From: Pseudomonas taetrolens
Lineage (GTDB): Bacteria > Pseudomonadota > Gammaproteobacteria > Pseudomonadales > Pseudomonadaceae
Assembly: GCF_900475285.1 (NCBI RefSeq)
Contig: NZ_LS483370.1
Location: 510,001-574,000 of the forward strand
DNA length: 64,000 bases
Direction of reading: 5' to 3'
Shown here: positions 28,170-37,950 of the stretch, one piece after another
How the letters are laid out: every line of letters starts with the position of its first letter
Position numbering within the stretch: the first letter of the stretch is position 1
Notes under the pieces: model-generated
Database searches by the model: none
What the model saw: only the letters and a program-made list of their open reading frames with translations
What the model was told of the DNA's origin: nothing
Program-made: the position numbers and the translations under genes

Positions 28170-28475
28170 ATGGCCAAGATGAGCATGAAAAACCGCGAGC
28201 TGAAGCGTCAGCTCACGGTTGCCAAGTTCGCCAAGAAGCGTGCTGAGCTTAAAGCTATCATCGTTGATCTGAACGCAAGTCCAGAAGCACGTTGGGAAGC
28301 TCAAGTAGCTCTGCAGAAGCAGCCACGTGACGCAAGCGCTGCGCGCATGCGTAACCGCTGCCGCCTCACTGGTCGTCCGCATGGTGTTTACCGCAAGTTC
28401 GGCCTCGGCCGTAACAAATTGCGTGAAGCAGCAATGCGCGGTGACGTACCAGGTCTGGTTAAAGCCAGCTGGTAA
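28170..28475 (+). CDS. rpsN: 30S ribosomal protein S14 (zinc-free form)
   Basis: 30S head protein. The start [14 protein letters not shown] gives 101 aa. A longer in-frame ORF from 28104 overlaps rplE and is not supported. The protein is the long form without paired CxxC motifs, so it does not need zinc. A 212-nt gap follows, unusual inside this operon, with a hairpin and a promoter candidate. Confidence 0.97.
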   Translation: MAKMSMKNRELKRQLTVAKFAKKRAELKAIIVDLNASPEARWEAQVALQKQPRDASAARMRNRCRLTGRPHGVYRKFGLGRNKLREAAMRGDVPGLVKASW

Positions 28476-28537
28476 GGCGTACAGGCAAAGTTGTCGCTGG
28501 CAGGGTCGCAAGATCCTGACAGCCGGTGACCTTGAAT

Positions 28538-28569
28538 ATGAATCAAGCCCCTATTGGGGCTTGATTCAT
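28538..28569 (+). terminator. Hairpin between rpsN and rpsH, possible terminator or attenuator
   Basis: A perfect 14-bp inverted repeat (28538-28551 with 28556-28569) around a TATT loop, followed only by TTCTG. The stem is strong but the T tract is short, so partial termination or mRNA processing is as likely as full termination. Confidence 0.6.
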
Positions 28570-28589
28570 TTCTGCCGTATGTCTAGAAT
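28561..28589 (+). promoter_or_regulatory. Candidate internal promoter before rpsH
   Basis: TTGATT (28561-28566) and TAGAAT (28584-28589) are separated by 17 nt. The -35 lies within the distal arm of the rpsN-rpsH hairpin. The site is about 98 nt upstream of rpsH. Confidence 0.6.
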
Positions 28590-28687
28590 GACCGGCTCGC
28601 CTGAGCCCGTGCTTTTTAAGCATTGAGTCACTCGGCGACAGTTGTAGCCGCAAGGCTAATTCTTTTTGTATCAGGAGCGTCTAGCCC

Positions 28688-29080
28688 ATGAGTATGCAGG
28701 ACCCGTTAGCGGACATGCTAACTCGAATCCGTAATGCCCAGATGGCTGAAAAGTCCGTCGTAAGCATGCCATCTTCCACGTTGAAGGTAGCTGTAGCCAA
28801 AGTTCTCAAAGACGAAGGTTATATCGCGGATTATCAGATCAGCAGCGAAATCAAACCACTGCTGTCTATCGAGCTGAAGTACTTCGAAGGCCGTCCGGTT
28901 ATCGAAGAAGTTAAGCGCGTTAGCCGTCCAGGCCTGCGTCAGTACAAGTCCTCCGATGATCTGCCAAAAGTTCGTGGCGGTCTCGGTGTGTCTATCGTCT
29001 CCACCAACAAAGGTGTGATGACGGATCGTGCTGCGCGCGCTGCCGGTGTCGGCGGCGAAGTTCTTTGCACTGTGTTCTAA
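28688..29080 (+). CDS. rpsH: 30S ribosomal protein S8
   Basis: Primary 16S-binding protein of the central domain and, in E. coli, repressor of the spc operon. It is 130 aa ([18 protein letters not shown]) with the C-terminal [20 protein letters not shown]. An AGGAGCG ribosome site precedes the ATG. It stands behind a 212-nt gap with its own promoter candidate. Confidence 0.98.
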   Translation: MSMQDPLADMLTRIRNAQMAEKSVVSMPSSTLKVAVAKVLKDEGYIADYQISSEIKPLLSIELKYFEGRPVIEEVKRVSRPGLRQYKSSDDLPKVRGGLGVSIVSTNKGVMTDRAARAAGVGGEVLCTVF

Positions 29081-29092
29081 GGGGGGATAAGC

Positions 29093-29626
29093 ATGTCACG
29101 CGTCGCTAAGAACCCCGTTAAGCTGCCAGCTGGTGTTGAAGTAAAATTCGCCGGCCAACAGCTTTCGGTGAAGGGTGCCAAGGGCACTCTAGAACTGAAC
29201 ATCCATTCGTCCGTTGAGATCGTTGAAGAAGCTGGTGAGCTGCGTTTCGCTGCTCGCAATGGCGATCAACAAACTCGCGCAATGGCTGGTACCACTCGTG
29301 CGTTGGTAAACAACATGGTCCAAGGCGTAAGCCAAGGCTTCGAGCGCAAGCTCCAGCTGGTCGGTGTTGGTTACAAAGCGCAAGCAAAAGGCACAGTGCT
29401 GAACCTGGCTCTTGGCTTCTCGCACCCAGTGGATTACGAATTGCCGGAAGGCATCACCGCTGAGACTCCTAGCCAAACCGATATCCTGATTCGGGGTATT
29501 GATAAGCAGCTGGTAGGTCAGGTGGCCGCTGAGATCCGCGGTTTCCGTCCGCCAGAGCCTTATAAAGGCAAGGGTGTACGTTACGCGGACGAAGTCGTCC
29601 GTCGTAAAGAAGCCAAGAAGAAGTAG
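29093..29626 (+). CDS. rplF: 50S ribosomal protein L6
   Basis: Two-domain protein near the sarcin-ricin loop. It is 177 aa ([19 protein letters not shown]). The C-terminal signature [16 protein letters not shown] is present. Spacing to rpsH and rplR is 12 and 10 nt. Confidence 0.98.
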   Translation: MSRVAKNPVKLPAGVEVKFAGQQLSVKGAKGTLELNIHSSVEIVEEAGELRFAARNGDQQTRAMAGTTRALVNNMVQGVSQGFERKLQLVGVGYKAQAKGTVLNLALGFSHPVDYELPEGITAETPSQTDILIRGIDKQLVGQVAAEIRGFRPPEPYKGKGVRYADEVVRRKEAKKK

Positions 29627-29636
29627 GGCATAGCAA

Positions 29637-29987
29637 ATGACCGACAAAAAAGTTACTCGACTGCGTCGCGCTCGCAAAGCACGTCTGAAAATGCACGAAC
29701 TAGAAGTCGTGCGTCTCTGCGTGTTCCGCTCGTCTCAGCATATATACGCCCAGGTCATCTCGGCCGACGGCAGCAAAGTCTTGGCAAGCGCCTCGACTTT
29801 GGACAAAGAACTGCGTGATGCTGCCACTGGCAACATCGACGCGGCCACAAAGGTTGGCCAGCTGGTCGCTACGCGTGCAAAAGCCGCTGGCGTCTCGCAG
29901 GTGGCTTTCGACCGCTCTGGCTTCAAGTACCACGGCCGCGTGAAAGCGCTGGCTGAGGCTGCTCGTGAAGCTGGGCTGGAGTTCTAA
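29637..29987 (+). CDS. rplR: 50S ribosomal protein L18
   Basis: Binds 5S rRNA with L5 in the central protuberance. It is 116 aa ([19 protein letters not shown]) with the family C-terminus [24 protein letters not shown] in order. It is followed 3 nt later by rpsE. Confidence 0.98.
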   Translation: MTDKKVTRLRRARKARLKMHELEVVRLCVFRSSQHIYAQVISADGSKVLASASTLDKELRDAATGNIDAATKVGQLVATRAKAAGVSQVAFDRSGFKYHGRVKALAEAAREAGLEF

Positions 29988-29990
29988 GTT

Positions 29991-30491
29991 ATGTCAAATA
30001 ACGACCAAAAGCGCGACGAAGGCTACATTGAGAAGCTGGTTCAAGTTAACCGCGTAGCCAAAACCGTTAAAGGCGGCCGTATCTTCACTTTCACCGCGTT
30101 GACCGTGGTTGGTGATGGTAAAGGGCGCGTTGGCTTCGGCCGTGGCAAGTCACGTGAAGTGCCTGCTGCGATCCAGAAGGCAATGGAAGCTGCTCGCCGC
30201 AACATGATTCAAGTGGACCTTAACGGTACCACTCTGCAGTACGCCATGAAATCCGCCCACGGCGCTTCCAAGGTTTACATGCAGCCTGCTTCTGAAGGTA
30301 CCGGTATCATCGCTGGCGGCGCTATGCGTGCTGTCCTCGAAGTTGCTGGCGTTCAGAACGTACTGGCTAAGTGCTACGGCTCGACTAACCCGGTAAACGT
30401 GGTTCACGCCACTTTCAAAGGTTTGAAAGCTATGCAGTCTCCTGAATCTATTGCCGCCAAGCGTGGCAAAAGCGTCAAGGAGATCTTCTGA
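29991..30491 (+). CDS. rpsE: 30S ribosomal protein S5
   Basis: Contributes to decoding accuracy and the mRNA entry site. It is 166 aa. The N-terminal RNA-binding domain contains [20 protein letters not shown], and the spectinomycin loop region (VAKTVKGGR) looks wild type. It lies 3 nt after rplR and 2 nt before rpmD. Confidence 0.98.
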   Translation: MSNNDQKRDEGYIEKLVQVNRVAKTVKGGRIFTFTALTVVGDGKGRVGFGRGKSREVPAAIQKAMEAARRNMIQVDLNGTTLQYAMKSAHGASKVYMQPASEGTGIIAGGAMRAVLEVAGVQNVLAKCYGSTNPVNVVHATFKGLKAMQSPESIAAKRGKSVKEIF

Positions 30492-30493
30492 TC

Positions 30494-30670
30494 ATGGCTA
30501 CCGTTAAAGTAACGCTGATCAAAAGCATGACCGGCCGCATCCCTAATCACAAGCTGTGCATTAAGGGTCTGGGTCTGCGTCGCATCGGTCACACTGTAGA
30601 AGTACTTGATACTCCCGAGAATCGCGGGATGATCAACAAGGCTTACTACATGCTGCGTGTAGAGGGTTAA
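30494..30670 (+). CDS. rpmD: 50S ribosomal protein L30
   Basis: Short gene of 58 codons translated directly from the sequence ([20 protein letters not shown]... ending YYMLRVEG). It matches bacterial L30 in length and in the [14 protein letters not shown] core. It fits exactly between rpsE and rplO with 2- and 3-nt gaps. Confidence 0.97.
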   Translation: MATVKVTLIKSMTGRIPNHKLCIKGLGLRRIGHTVEVLDTPENRGMINKAYYMLRVEG

Positions 30671-30673
30671 TCG

Positions 30674-31108
30674 ATGAAACTCAATGATCTGAGTCCAGCG
30701 CCGGGTTCCCGTCGCGAAAAGCATCGTCCGGGCCGTGGTATCGGTAGTGGTTTGGGTAAGACTGGTGGCCGTGGTCACAAAGGTCAGTCCTCCCGCTCCG
30801 GTGGCACCATTGCTCCAGGCTTTGAAGGCGGTCAACAGCCGCTGCATCGCCGTCTGCCTAAGTTCGGTTTCGTTTCCCTGAAAGCCATGGATCGCGCAGA
30901 AGTGCGTTTGTCCGAGCTGGCTAAAGTGGAAGGCGACATCGTAACTGTGCAGACCCTGAAGGATGCCAACGTGATCAACGTCAACGTTCAACGTGTGAAA
31001 ATCATGTTGTCCGGTGAAGTGACTCGCGCTGTCACCATCAAAGGTATCGCAGCCACCAAAGGTGCGCGTGCGGCTATCGAAGCAGCTGGCGGCAAGTTCG
31101 AGGAATAA
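30674..31108 (+). CDS. rplO: 50S ribosomal protein L15
   Basis: Late-assembly 50S protein of 144 aa with the Gly/Arg-rich N-terminal extension ([21 protein letters not shown]) that threads into 23S rRNA. Its stop codon directly abuts the secY start (AATAAATG). Confidence 0.98.
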   Translation: MKLNDLSPAPGSRREKHRPGRGIGSGLGKTGGRGHKGQSSRSGGTIAPGFEGGQQPLHRRLPKFGFVSLKAMDRAEVRLSELAKVEGDIVTVQTLKDANVINVNVQRVKIMLSGEVTRAVTIKGIAATKGARAAIEAAGGKFEE

Positions 31109-32437
31109 ATGGCTAAGCAAGGTGCTCTCTCAGCGCTCAGCAAAGGCGGGTTATCCGAGCTCTGGGCTCGTCTGCGTTTTCTATTCCTGGCGATTATCGT
31201 CTACCGGATAGGCGCACACATCCCAGTTCCTGGTATCAACCCGGACCGGCTGGCGGACCTGTTTCGACAGAATGAGGGGACCATTCTTAGCTTGTTCAAC
31301 ATGTTTTCCGGCGGTGCGCTGGAGCGGATGAGTATTTTTGCGCTGGGGATCATGCCGTACATTTCGGCATCGATCATCATGCAGCTTATGTCCGCTGTCA
31401 GCCCACAGCTGGAGCAGTTGAAGAAGGAAGGTGAAGCTGGTCGTCGCAAGATAAGCCAGTACACCCGCTACCTCACTGTCGTTCTTGCTCTTGTCCAGGC
31501 TATTGGCATGTCCATTGGTCTGGCAGGGCAGGGCGTAGCGTTCACTGGTGACCTAGGCTTCCATTTCGTTGCAGTAACCACTTTTGTGGCGGGTGCAATG
31601 TTCATGATGTGGCTGGGTGAGCAGATTACTGAGCGTGGTGTTGGCAACGGTATCTCGATGTTGATTTTTTCGGGTATCGTCGCCGGTCTTCCGAGAGCAA
31701 TCGGGCAGTCTTTCGAGTCTGCACGTCAGGGCGATATCAATATCTTCGCCCTGGTTGCTATCGGTTTGCTGGCAGTAGCGATTATCGGTTTCGTGGTGTT
31801 CATTGAGCGTGGTCAGCGTCGTATTGCTGTTCACTACGCCAAGCGTCAGCAAGGCCGCAAGGTGTTTGCTGCGCAGACTAGCCACCTACCGCTGAAAGTG
31901 AATATGGCCGGTGTTATTCCTGCTATCTTCGCGAGCAGCATTTTGCTGTTCCCGGCTTCGTTGGGTGCCTGGTTCGGTCAGTCTGAAGGTATGGGCTGGT
32001 TGCAGGACATCTCGCAGTCGATCGCTCCTGGTCAGCCGTTGAATATTCTGCTGTTTAGTGCAGGGATTATTTTCTTCTGCTTCTTCTATACGGCGTTGAT
32101 GTTCAATCCGAAAGACGTAGCGGAAAACCTGAAGAAGTCCGGTGCCTTTATTCCGGGTATCCGTCCAGGTGAGCAGTCGGCACGCTATATTGATGGCGTT
32201 TTGACTCGTTTGACTCTGTTCGGTGCTCTTTATATGACGGCCGTGTGCCTGTTGCCCCAGTTCCTGGTGGTTGCGGCAAACGTTCCGTTCTACCTTGGCG
32301 GGACCTCGTTGCTGATCGTGGTCGTGGTTGTTATGGACTTCATGTCCCAAGTACAATCGCACCTCGTTTCGCACCAGTACGAATCCCTGATGAAGAAAGC
32401 CAACCTGAAGGGCTACGGCAGCGGCATGCTTCGCTGA
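31109..32437 (+). CDS. secY: Preprotein translocase subunit SecY
   Basis: The channel subunit of the Sec translocon in the inner membrane. It is 442 aa with ten expected transmembrane segments and the conserved N-terminal [29 protein letters not shown] region. The C5 loop contains [18 protein letters not shown], which contacts SecA or the ribosome. It is co-transcribed with ribosomal genes; its partner SecE is encoded at 5333 in this window. Confidence 0.98.
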   Translation: MAKQGALSALSKGGLSELWARLRFLFLAIIVYRIGAHIPVPGINPDRLADLFRQNEGTILSLFNMFSGGALERMSIFALGIMPYISASIIMQLMSAVSPQLEQLKKEGEAGRRKISQYTRYLTVVLALVQAIGMSIGLAGQGVAFTGDLGFHFVAVTTFVAGAMFMMWLGEQITERGVGNGISMLIFSGIVAGLPRAIGQSFESARQGDINIFALVAIGLLAVAIIGFVVFIERGQRRIAVHYAKRQQGRKVFAAQTSHLPLKVNMAGVIPAIFASSILLFPASLGAWFGQSEGMGWLQDISQSIAPGQPLNILLFSAGIIFFCFFYTALMFNPKDVAENLKKSGAFIPGIRPGEQSARYIDGVLTRLTLFGALYMTAVCLLPQFLVVAANVPFYLGGTSLLIVVVVVMDFMSQVQSHLVSHQYESLMKKANLKGYGSGMLR

Positions 32438-32465
32438 AGTACCCATAAGGTGAGAGGAGTTGGTG

Positions 32466-32582
32466 ATGAAAGTTCGTGCATCGGTGAAAAAGCTGTGCCG
32501 TAACTGCAAGATTATTCGCCGCGAAGGTGTTGTTCGGGTAATTTGCAGCGCGGAACCACGTCACAAACAGCGCCAAGGCTGA
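32466..32582 (+). CDS. rpmJ: 50S ribosomal protein L36 (zinc-binding form)
   Basis: A 38-codon gene translated by hand: [20 protein letters not shown]... ending HKQRQG. The Cys11-x2-Cys14, Cys27 and His32 set is the zinc ribbon of the C+ form. It is 28 nt after secY and closes the spc operon. Zinc-free L36 paralogues, where present in pseudomonads, are usually Zur regulated and lie elsewhere. Confidence 0.96.
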
Positions 32583-32599
32583 GTGTGATCTGTTTGAAG

Positions 32600-32623
32600 C
32601 CCAGCAGCTAGTGCGCTGCTGGG
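32600..32623 (+). terminator. Hairpin after rpmJ, possible weak terminator
   Basis: A perfect 9-bp repeat (32600-32608 with 32615-32623) is followed by TTGATTATTTGTTATT. The T tract is interrupted. It separates spc from the alpha operon; no clear promoter is seen in the remaining 85 nt before rpsM. Confidence 0.55.
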
Positions 32624-32711
32624 TTGATTATTTGTTATTACAGCGATATTATCTCGCGCCCTATTTCTTGGCTTCCGGGGCGTAGGTAGCTGTCAATTGG
32701 AGTCCCACTGA

Positions 32712-33068
32712 ATGGCCCGTATTGCAGGCGTTAACATTCCAGATAACAAGCACACTGTTATCTCGCTGACCTACATCTATGGTGTTGGTCGCACTACCTC
32801 ACAGAAAATCTGTGCGGATGCTGGTGTAAACCCAGCCGCTAAGATCAAGGATCTGAGCGACGAGCAGATTGAGTTGCTGCGTGGCGAAGTGGCAAAGTTC
32901 ACCACTGAAGGTGACCTGCGTCGTGAAGTCAACATGAAAATCAAACGCTTGATGGACTTGGGCTGCTACCGCGGTCTGCGCCATCGTCGTGGTCTTCCAG
33001 TACGCGGTCAGCGTACCAAGACCAACGCGCGTACTCGCAAAGGTCCGCGTAAGCCGATCCGCAAGTAA
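32712..33068 (+). CDS. rpsM: 30S ribosomal protein S13
   Basis: 30S head protein that bridges to the 50S and contacts P-site tRNA. It is 118 aa ([19 protein letters not shown]) with the basic tail [17 protein letters not shown]. It is first of the alpha operon (rpsM-rpsK-rpsD-rpoA-rplQ). In E. coli S4 represses here through a pseudoknot; I could not establish such a fold. Confidence 0.98.
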   Translation: MARIAGVNIPDNKHTVISLTYIYGVGRTTSQKICADAGVNPAAKIKDLSDEQIELLRGEVAKFTTEGDLRREVNMKIKRLMDLGCYRGLRHRRGLPVRGQRTKTNARTRKGPRKPIRK

Positions 33069-33098
33069 TCGCACCAGCGAATCGACAGGAATTTAGTC

Positions 33099-33488
33099 AT
33101 GGCAAAACCTGCTGCTCGTCCTCGTAAAAAAGTAAAAAAGACAGTGGTTGATGGCATCGCCCACATCCACGCGTCTTTCAACAACACAATCGTGACCATC
33201 ACCGACCGTCAGGGTAACGCGCTTTCTTGGGCTACCTCCGGTGGTTCGGGTTTCCGCGGTTCTCGCAAGTCCACCCCGTTTGCTGCTCAAGTAGCTGCTG
33301 AACGTGCTGGTCAAGCTGCGCTGGAATATGGCCTGAAAAACCTTGACGTTAACGTTAAGGGCCCAGGTCCAGGTCGTGAGTCCGCTGTCCGTGCTTTGAA
33401 CGGCTGTGGCTATAAGATCGCCAGCATCACCGACGTGACGCCAATCCCGCACAACGGGTGCCGTCCGCCGAAGAAGCGCCGCGTGTAA
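33099..33488 (+). CDS. rpsK: 30S ribosomal protein S11
   Basis: Platform protein that helps form the mRNA exit region and the E site. It is 129 aa with [20 protein letters not shown] and a C-terminal [12 protein letters not shown]. The ATG lies 30 nt after rpsM. Confidence 0.98.
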   Translation: MAKPAARPRKKVKKTVVDGIAHIHASFNNTIVTITDRQGNALSWATSGGSGFRGSRKSTPFAAQVAAERAGQAALEYGLKNLDVNVKGPGPGRESAVRALNGCGYKIASITDVTPIPHNGCRPPKKRRV

Positions 33489-33506
33489 TCCAGGAGACTG
33501 TAAAGA

Positions 33507-34127
33507 ATGGCTCGTTACATTGGTCCAAAATGCAAACTGGCACGTCGTGAAGGCACCGATCTCTTCCTGAAGAGTGGTGTGCGCGCTATCGAATCGAAGT
33601 GCAATATTGAAGCTGCTCCAGGCATCCACGGCCAACGCCGCGGTCGCCAATCCGACTACGGTACCCAACTGCGTGAAAAGCAGAAGGTCCGTCGTATCTA
33701 CGGCGTTCTCGAGCGTCAGTTCAGCGGCTACTACAAACAAGCTGCTGGCAAAAAAGGTGCAACTGGCGAAAACCTGTTGCAGCTGCTCGAATGCCGCCTG
33801 GATAACGTCGTATACCGTATGGGCTTTGGTTCTACTCGTGCCGAATCCCGTCAGTTGGTATCGCACAAGTCGATCAGCGTAAACGGTCAAACCGTTAACG
33901 TTCCGTCCTACCAGGTTCGTGCTGGTGACGTGGTCGCTATCCGCGAGAAAGCAAAGAACCAGCTTCGCATTGTCCAAGCTCTCGATCTGTGTGCCCAACG
34001 TGGCCGCGTAGAATGGGTAGAAGTAGACACTGAGAAGAAGTCGGGCGTTTTCAAGAACGTTCCTGCTCGCAGTGATCTGTCCGCCGACATCAACGAAAGC
34101 CTGATTGTCGAGCTCTACTCCAAGTAA
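33507..34127 (+). CDS. rpsD: 30S ribosomal protein S4
   Basis: Primary 16S-binding protein affecting decoding accuracy and, in E. coli, translational repressor of the alpha operon. It is 206 aa with the S4 RNA-binding domain (about 95-155, including [22 protein letters not shown]). It is 18 nt after rpsK. Confidence 0.98.
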   Translation: MARYIGPKCKLARREGTDLFLKSGVRAIESKCNIEAAPGIHGQRRGRQSDYGTQLREKQKVRRIYGVLERQFSGYYKQAAGKKGATGENLLQLLECRLDNVVYRMGFGSTRAESRQLVSHKSISVNGQTVNVPSYQVRAGDVVAIREKAKNQLRIVQALDLCAQRGRVEWVEVDTEKKSGVFKNVPARSDLSADINESLIVELYSK

Positions 34128-34149
34128 GGGCTAGAAAATAGGTGCATCC

Positions 34150-35151
34150 ATGCAGATTTCGGTAAATGAGTTCCTGACACCCCGCCACATTGATGTGCAG
34201 GTTGTCAGTCCAACCCGCGCCAAAATTACGCTCGAGCCTCTCGAGCGTGGTTTCGGCCACACCCTGGGCAACGCGCTGCGCCGCATCCTGTTGTCCTCAA
34301 TGCCAGGCTGTGCAGTAGTCGAGGCCGAGATTGATGGTGTGCTCCACGAGTACAGCGCCATCGAAGGTGTACAGGAAGACGTAATTGAAATCCTGTTGAA
34401 CCTTAAAGGTCTGGCTATCAAGCTGCACGGCCGTGACGAAGTTACGCTGACCTTGTCGAAGAAGGGTTCGGGGGTGGTTACCGCTGCCGATATTCAGCTG
34501 GATCATGATGTCGAGATCGTTAATCCCGATCACGTAATCGCCAACCTGGCGTCTAACGGCGCCTTGAACATGAAGCTCACCGTAGCTCGTGGTCGTGGTT
34601 ATGAACCAGCAGACTCGCGTCAGAGCGATGAAGACGAAAGCCGCAGCATTGGTCGCTTGCAGCTTGACTCTTCGTTCAGCCCGGTTCGCCGTATCGCATA
34701 CGTGGTGGAAAACGCCCGTGTCGAGCAGCGTACTAACCTGGACAAGCTGGTTATTGATCTGGAGACCAACGGTACACTGGATCCTGAAGAGGCTATTCGC
34801 CGTGCTGCAACCATCCTGCAACAGCAGTTGGCTGCATTCGTCGACCTCAAAGGTGACAGCGAGCCAGTGGTTATCGAACAGGAAGACGAGATCGATCCGA
34901 TCCTGCTTCGTCCGGTTGACGATCTGGAACTGACCGTGCGTTCGGCCAACTGCCTTAAGGCGGAGAACATTTACTACATCGGTGACCTGATTCAGCGCAC
35001 CGAAGTAGAACTGTTGAAGACTCCGAACCTGGGCAAGAAGTCCTTGACTGAAATCAAGGATGTTCTGGCCTCCCGTGGTCTGTCCCTCGGCATGCGCCTC
35101 GACAACTGGCCGCCTGCAAGTCTTAAGAAGGACGACAAGGCGACTGCCTGA
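34150..35151 (+). CDS. rpoA: DNA-directed RNA polymerase subunit alpha
   Basis: Dimerises to scaffold beta and beta' and contacts UP elements and activators. It is 333 aa. The N-terminal domain includes [22 protein letters not shown] and a flexible linker follows. The C-terminal domain (about 250-330) has the helix-hairpin-helix segment [25 protein letters not shown]. Beta and beta' are encoded 17 kb upstream in the same window. Confidence 0.99.
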   Translation: MQISVNEFLTPRHIDVQVVSPTRAKITLEPLERGFGHTLGNALRRILLSSMPGCAVVEAEIDGVLHEYSAIEGVQEDVIEILLNLKGLAIKLHGRDEVTLTLSKKGSGVVTAADIQLDHDVEIVNPDHVIANLASNGALNMKLTVARGRGYEPADSRQSDEDESRSIGRLQLDSSFSPVRRIAYVVENARVEQRTNLDKLVIDLETNGTLDPEEAIRRAATILQQQLAAFVDLKGDSEPVVIEQEDEIDPILLRPVDDLELTVRSANCLKAENIYYIGDLIQRTEVELLKTPNLGKKSLTEIKDVLASRGLSLGMRLDNWPPASLKKDDKATA

Positions 35152-35193
35152 TCGTCGTAATCACCGAACGTTGTGTTTGGTAAGGAATGAACC

Positions 35194-35580
35194 ATGCGTC
35201 ATCGTAAAAGTGGTCGTCACCTGAGCCGCACTAGCTCCCACCGCAAGGCTATGTTTCAAAACATGGCAGTGTCGTTGTTCGAGCACGAGCTGATCAAAAC
35301 GACTCTGCCGAAAGCCAAAGAATTGCGTCGCGTTGCTGAGCCGCTGATTACTCTGGCCAAGAATGATTGTCTGGCTAACCGCCGTCTGGCCTTCGACCGT
35401 ACGCGTTCGAAAGCCATCGTTGGTAAGCTGTTCAACGATCTGGGCAAGCGTTATGCAACTCGTGAGGGTGGCTACCTGCGCATCCTCAAGTGCGGTTTCC
35501 GTGCTGGCGACAATGCGCCTATGGCGTACGTCGAGTTGGTTGATCGTCCAGTTGGCGGCGAAGCTGTATCCGCTGAGTAA
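35194..35580 (+). CDS. rplQ: 50S ribosomal protein L17
   Basis: Large-subunit protein near the tunnel exit. It is 128 aa ([20 protein letters not shown]). It is the last gene of the alpha operon and is followed by a strong terminator. Confidence 0.98.
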   Translation: MRHRKSGRHLSRTSSHRKAMFQNMAVSLFEHELIKTTLPKAKELRRVAEPLITLAKNDCLANRRLAFDRTRSKAIVGKLFNDLGKRYATREGGYLRILKCGFRAGDNAPMAYVELVDRPVGGEAVSAE

Positions 35581-35599
35581 GACGTCAGTCTCTACAAAG

Positions 35600-35625
35600 A
35601 ACCGGGCCTAGCGCCCGGTTTTTTG
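35600..35625 (+). terminator. Terminator of the alpha operon
   Basis: An 8-bp GC-rich stem (35600-35607 with 35613-35620) with a CTAGC loop runs into six Ts, 20 nt after rplQ. It ends the 30-kb ribosomal block. Confidence 0.92.
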
Positions 35626-35753
35626 TGCCTGCTCAATTATTCTTTTCTATTGATATGCATCATTTAATGAATTTGCTGATGTAGATTCCATGGTCAATAC
35701 TCCTCTTCAGCCGATTAGCCGGCAGCTTCAAGACTGACTGAGGAAGGACCAGC

Positions 35754-37202
35754 ATGAGCCAGACCAAAACGCTTACGACCGCCAGCGGCGCCCCTGTTGC
35801 TGATAACCAGAACTCCCGATCGGCTGGCCCTCGTGGCCCGTTGCTGCTCGACGATTTTCACCTGATCGAAAAGCTTGCTCATTTCAATCGCGAAAACATT
35901 CCTGAGCGTCGTGTACATGCCAAAGGTTCGGGTGCCCATGGAACATTCACGCTGACCCGTGACATGACGCAGTACAGCAGTGCCAAGCTGTTCGACACGA
36001 TCGGTAAGCAAACCCCCACCTTTTTGCGCTTCTCGACTGTGGGCGGAGAACGTGGTTCAGCCGACACTGAGCGCGACCCGCGCGGCTTTGCGCTGAAGTT
36101 TTATACCGAAGAAGGTAACTGGGACATTGTGGGTAACAACACCCCGGTGTTCTTCATTCGCGACCCTCTGAAGTTTCCTGACTTCATCCATACCCAAAAG
36201 CGTTTGCCTCAAAGCAATTTGAAAAGTGCGCAAATGATGTGGGACTTCTGGTCGCATTCCCCCGAAGCGCTGCACCAGGTCACCATCCTGTTCTCTGATC
36301 GTGGCATTCCTGATGGCTACCGTCACATGCACGGGTTCGGTAGTCATACCTATAGCCTGATCAATGCGGCTGGTGAGCGTCACTGGGTCAAATGGCACTA
36401 CAAGACCAAGCAAGGCATCAAGAACCTGCCACCGGCTGAAGCTGCACGCCTTGCAGGTACTGACCCGGATTACGCCCAGCGTGACCTGTTTACTGCCATT
36501 GAGCGCGGGGATTTCCCTAAGTGGCGCGTGTGCATGCAAGTCATGACTGAAGCTCAAGCCGCAGCGCATTACGAAAACCCGTTTGATGTAACCAAAACCT
36601 GGTCCCAAAAAGAGTTTCCGTTGATTGAAATTGGCGAACTGGAACTGAACCGCAATCCGCTGAACTACTTTGCGGAAGTGGAGCAGGCAGCTTTTGGTCC
36701 AAGTAACATGATTCCGGGTGTTGGACTCTCGCCTGACCGTATGCTCCAGGGCCGTGTGTTCGCCTATGCCGATGCACATCGCTACCGTGTAGGTACCAAC
36801 CACCAGCACCTGCCAATCAACGCTCCGCGAGTACCTGTGCACACTTATCAGCGTGATGGGGCAATGGCTTTTGGTAACAATGGTGGCGCTGCGCCGAACT
36901 ATGAACCGAACAGCTACGCCGATGCTCCCAAGCAGGCTCCGCAATACGCTGAGCCGCCGTTGGCTCTCAGTGGTTCGGCGGATCGTTATGATCACCGGGA
37001 AGACACGGACTACTACAGCCATGCAGGGGCTCTGTTCCGTCTGATGAACGACGAGCAGAAAGCGCTGCTGATCAACAACATTGCCGGTGCAATGGCGGGC
37101 GTATCCGACGACGTAGTGCAGCGTCAGTTGCCGCATTTTTACAATGCCGACCCGGCTTACGGCGAAGGTGTTGCAAAAGCGTTGGGTGTACAGCGTAACT
37201 AA
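35754..37202 (+). CDS. katA: Catalase KatA (small-subunit, clade 3)
   Basis: Haem catalase converting hydrogen peroxide to water and oxygen in the cytoplasm. It is 482 aa, typical of clade 3 enzymes and equal to P. aeruginosa KatA. The distal histidine lies in [12 protein letters not shown] (His55) and the catalytic asparagine in VGNNTPVFF (about Asn128). The proximal haem tyrosine is in [12 protein letters not shown] (near residue 338). A good AGGAAGGA ribosome site precedes the ATG. About 130 AT-rich bases separate it from the rplQ terminator; I could not identify an OxyR site there with confidence. Its downstream neighbour is a ferritin, a pairing known to support KatA activity in P. aeruginosa. 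Confidence 0.97.
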   Translation: MSQTKTLTTASGAPVADNQNSRSAGPRGPLLLDDFHLIEKLAHFNRENIPERRVHAKGSGAHGTFTLTRDMTQYSSAKLFDTIGKQTPTFLRFSTVGGERGSADTERDPRGFALKFYTEEGNWDIVGNNTPVFFIRDPLKFPDFIHTQKRLPQSNLKSAQMMWDFWSHSPEALHQVTILFSDRGIPDGYRHMHGFGSHTYSLINAAGERHWVKWHYKTKQGIKNLPPAEAARLAGTDPDYAQRDLFTAIERGDFPKWRVCMQVMTEAQAAAHYENPFDVTKTWSQKEFPLIEIGELELNRNPLNYFAEVEQAAFGPSNMIPGVGLSPDRMLQGRVFAYADAHRYRVGTNHQHLPINAPRVPVHTYQRDGAMAFGNNGGAAPNYEPNSYADAPKQAPQYAEPPLALSGSADRYDHREDTDYYSHAGALFRLMNDEQKALLINNIAGAMAGVSDDVVQRQLPHFYNADPAYGEGVAKALGVQRN

Positions 37203-37219
37203 CTCTAAGTGAGAAGCAG

Positions 37220-37246
37220 AACCGCCCGCAGTTGGGCGGTTTTTGC
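37220..37246 (+). terminator. Terminator of katA
   Basis: The arm AACCGCCC (37220-37227) pairs with GGGCGGTT (37234-37241) and is followed by TTT. A second hairpin (CCCTGTT at 37256-37262 with AACAGGG at 37273-37279) follows before the ferritin gene. Confidence 0.85.
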
Positions 37247-37357
37247 GTTTTTTAGCCCTGTTTTCTCGTCAGAACAGGGTGTTTCTTGCGATTTTACCGT
37301 GACCTCTCCGCAGGCTTGGTTCAAACTACAGACTTTAAAGCAGGGAGATGTGGGGCG

Positions 37358-37822
37358 ATGCAAGGGCACCCGGACGTAATCGATTATCTCAACACGTTGC
37401 TCACCGGTGAGCTGGCTGCACGTGACCAATATTTTGTCCATTCCCGTATGTACGAGGATTGGGGCTTTACCAAGTTGTATGAACGCATCAACCACGAAAT
37501 GGAAGAAGAGGCACAACACGCTGATGCGTTGATGCGCCGGATTCTGATGCTCGAAGGCACTCCGCGCATGCGTCCGGATGATCTGGACGTGGGAACAACG
37601 GTACCGGACATGTTTGCTGCTGACCTGCGGCTTGAGTACAAGGTGCGTGCCGCACTGTGCAAAGGGATTGCGTTGTGTGAGCTGCACAAGGACTACGTGA
37701 GCCGCGACATGCTGCGCATCCAGCTGGCAGACACAGAAGAAGATCACACCTACTGGCTTGAAAAGCAGCTGGGATTGATCAAGTCGATTGGTCTGCAAAA
37801 CTACCTGCAGTCGCAGTTCTGA
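37358..37822 (+). CDS. ftnA: Bacterial ferritin of the FtnA/BfrA type, no haem ligand
   Basis: Iron-storage protein that oxidises Fe(II) and stores a ferric core in a 24-mer shell. The start [15 protein letters not shown] gives 154 aa. An upstream in-frame start at 37286 would add 24 residues unlike the family. Ferroxidase ligands are present: Glu18, Glu51, His54, Glu93, Glu127 and His130. The position of the bacterioferritin haem ligand, Met52, is Ala52 (EEEAQHAD). This matches P. aeruginosa PA4235, first called bfrA and later shown to be a haem-free ferritin. It sits behind katA, each with its own terminator. Confidence 0.9.
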   Translation: MQGHPDVIDYLNTLLTGELAARDQYFVHSRMYEDWGFTKLYERINHEMEEEAQHADALMRRILMLEGTPRMRPDDLDVGTTVPDMFAADLRLEYKVRAALCKGIALCELHKDYVSRDMLRIQLADTEEDHTYWLEKQLGLIKSIGLQNYLQSQF

Positions 37823-37899
37823 TCGCGATCAAAACCAGTGTGATTGTACCCTTTGCATAGCGAGCAAGCGCGCACCTGCAAAGGGTTGGTCAATGCAAA

Positions 37900-37938
37900 G
37901 AAAAGCCCCTGCCATCGAGAGATGACAGGGGCTTTTTT
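37900..37938. terminator. Bidirectional terminator between ftnA and uvrA
   Basis: A 16-bp near-perfect repeat (AAAAGCCCCTGCCATC against GATGACAGGGGCTTTT) is flanked by A and T runs on the two sides. It can terminate ftnA from the left and uvrA from the right. Confidence 0.92.
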
Positions 37939-37950
37939 TCATGCGCAGAT

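Noticed and set aside
32583..32711. S4-binding alpha-operon pseudoknot before rpsM
   Set aside because: The gap is short and I could not align it to the E. coli structure. The only clear element is the hairpin after rpmJ.
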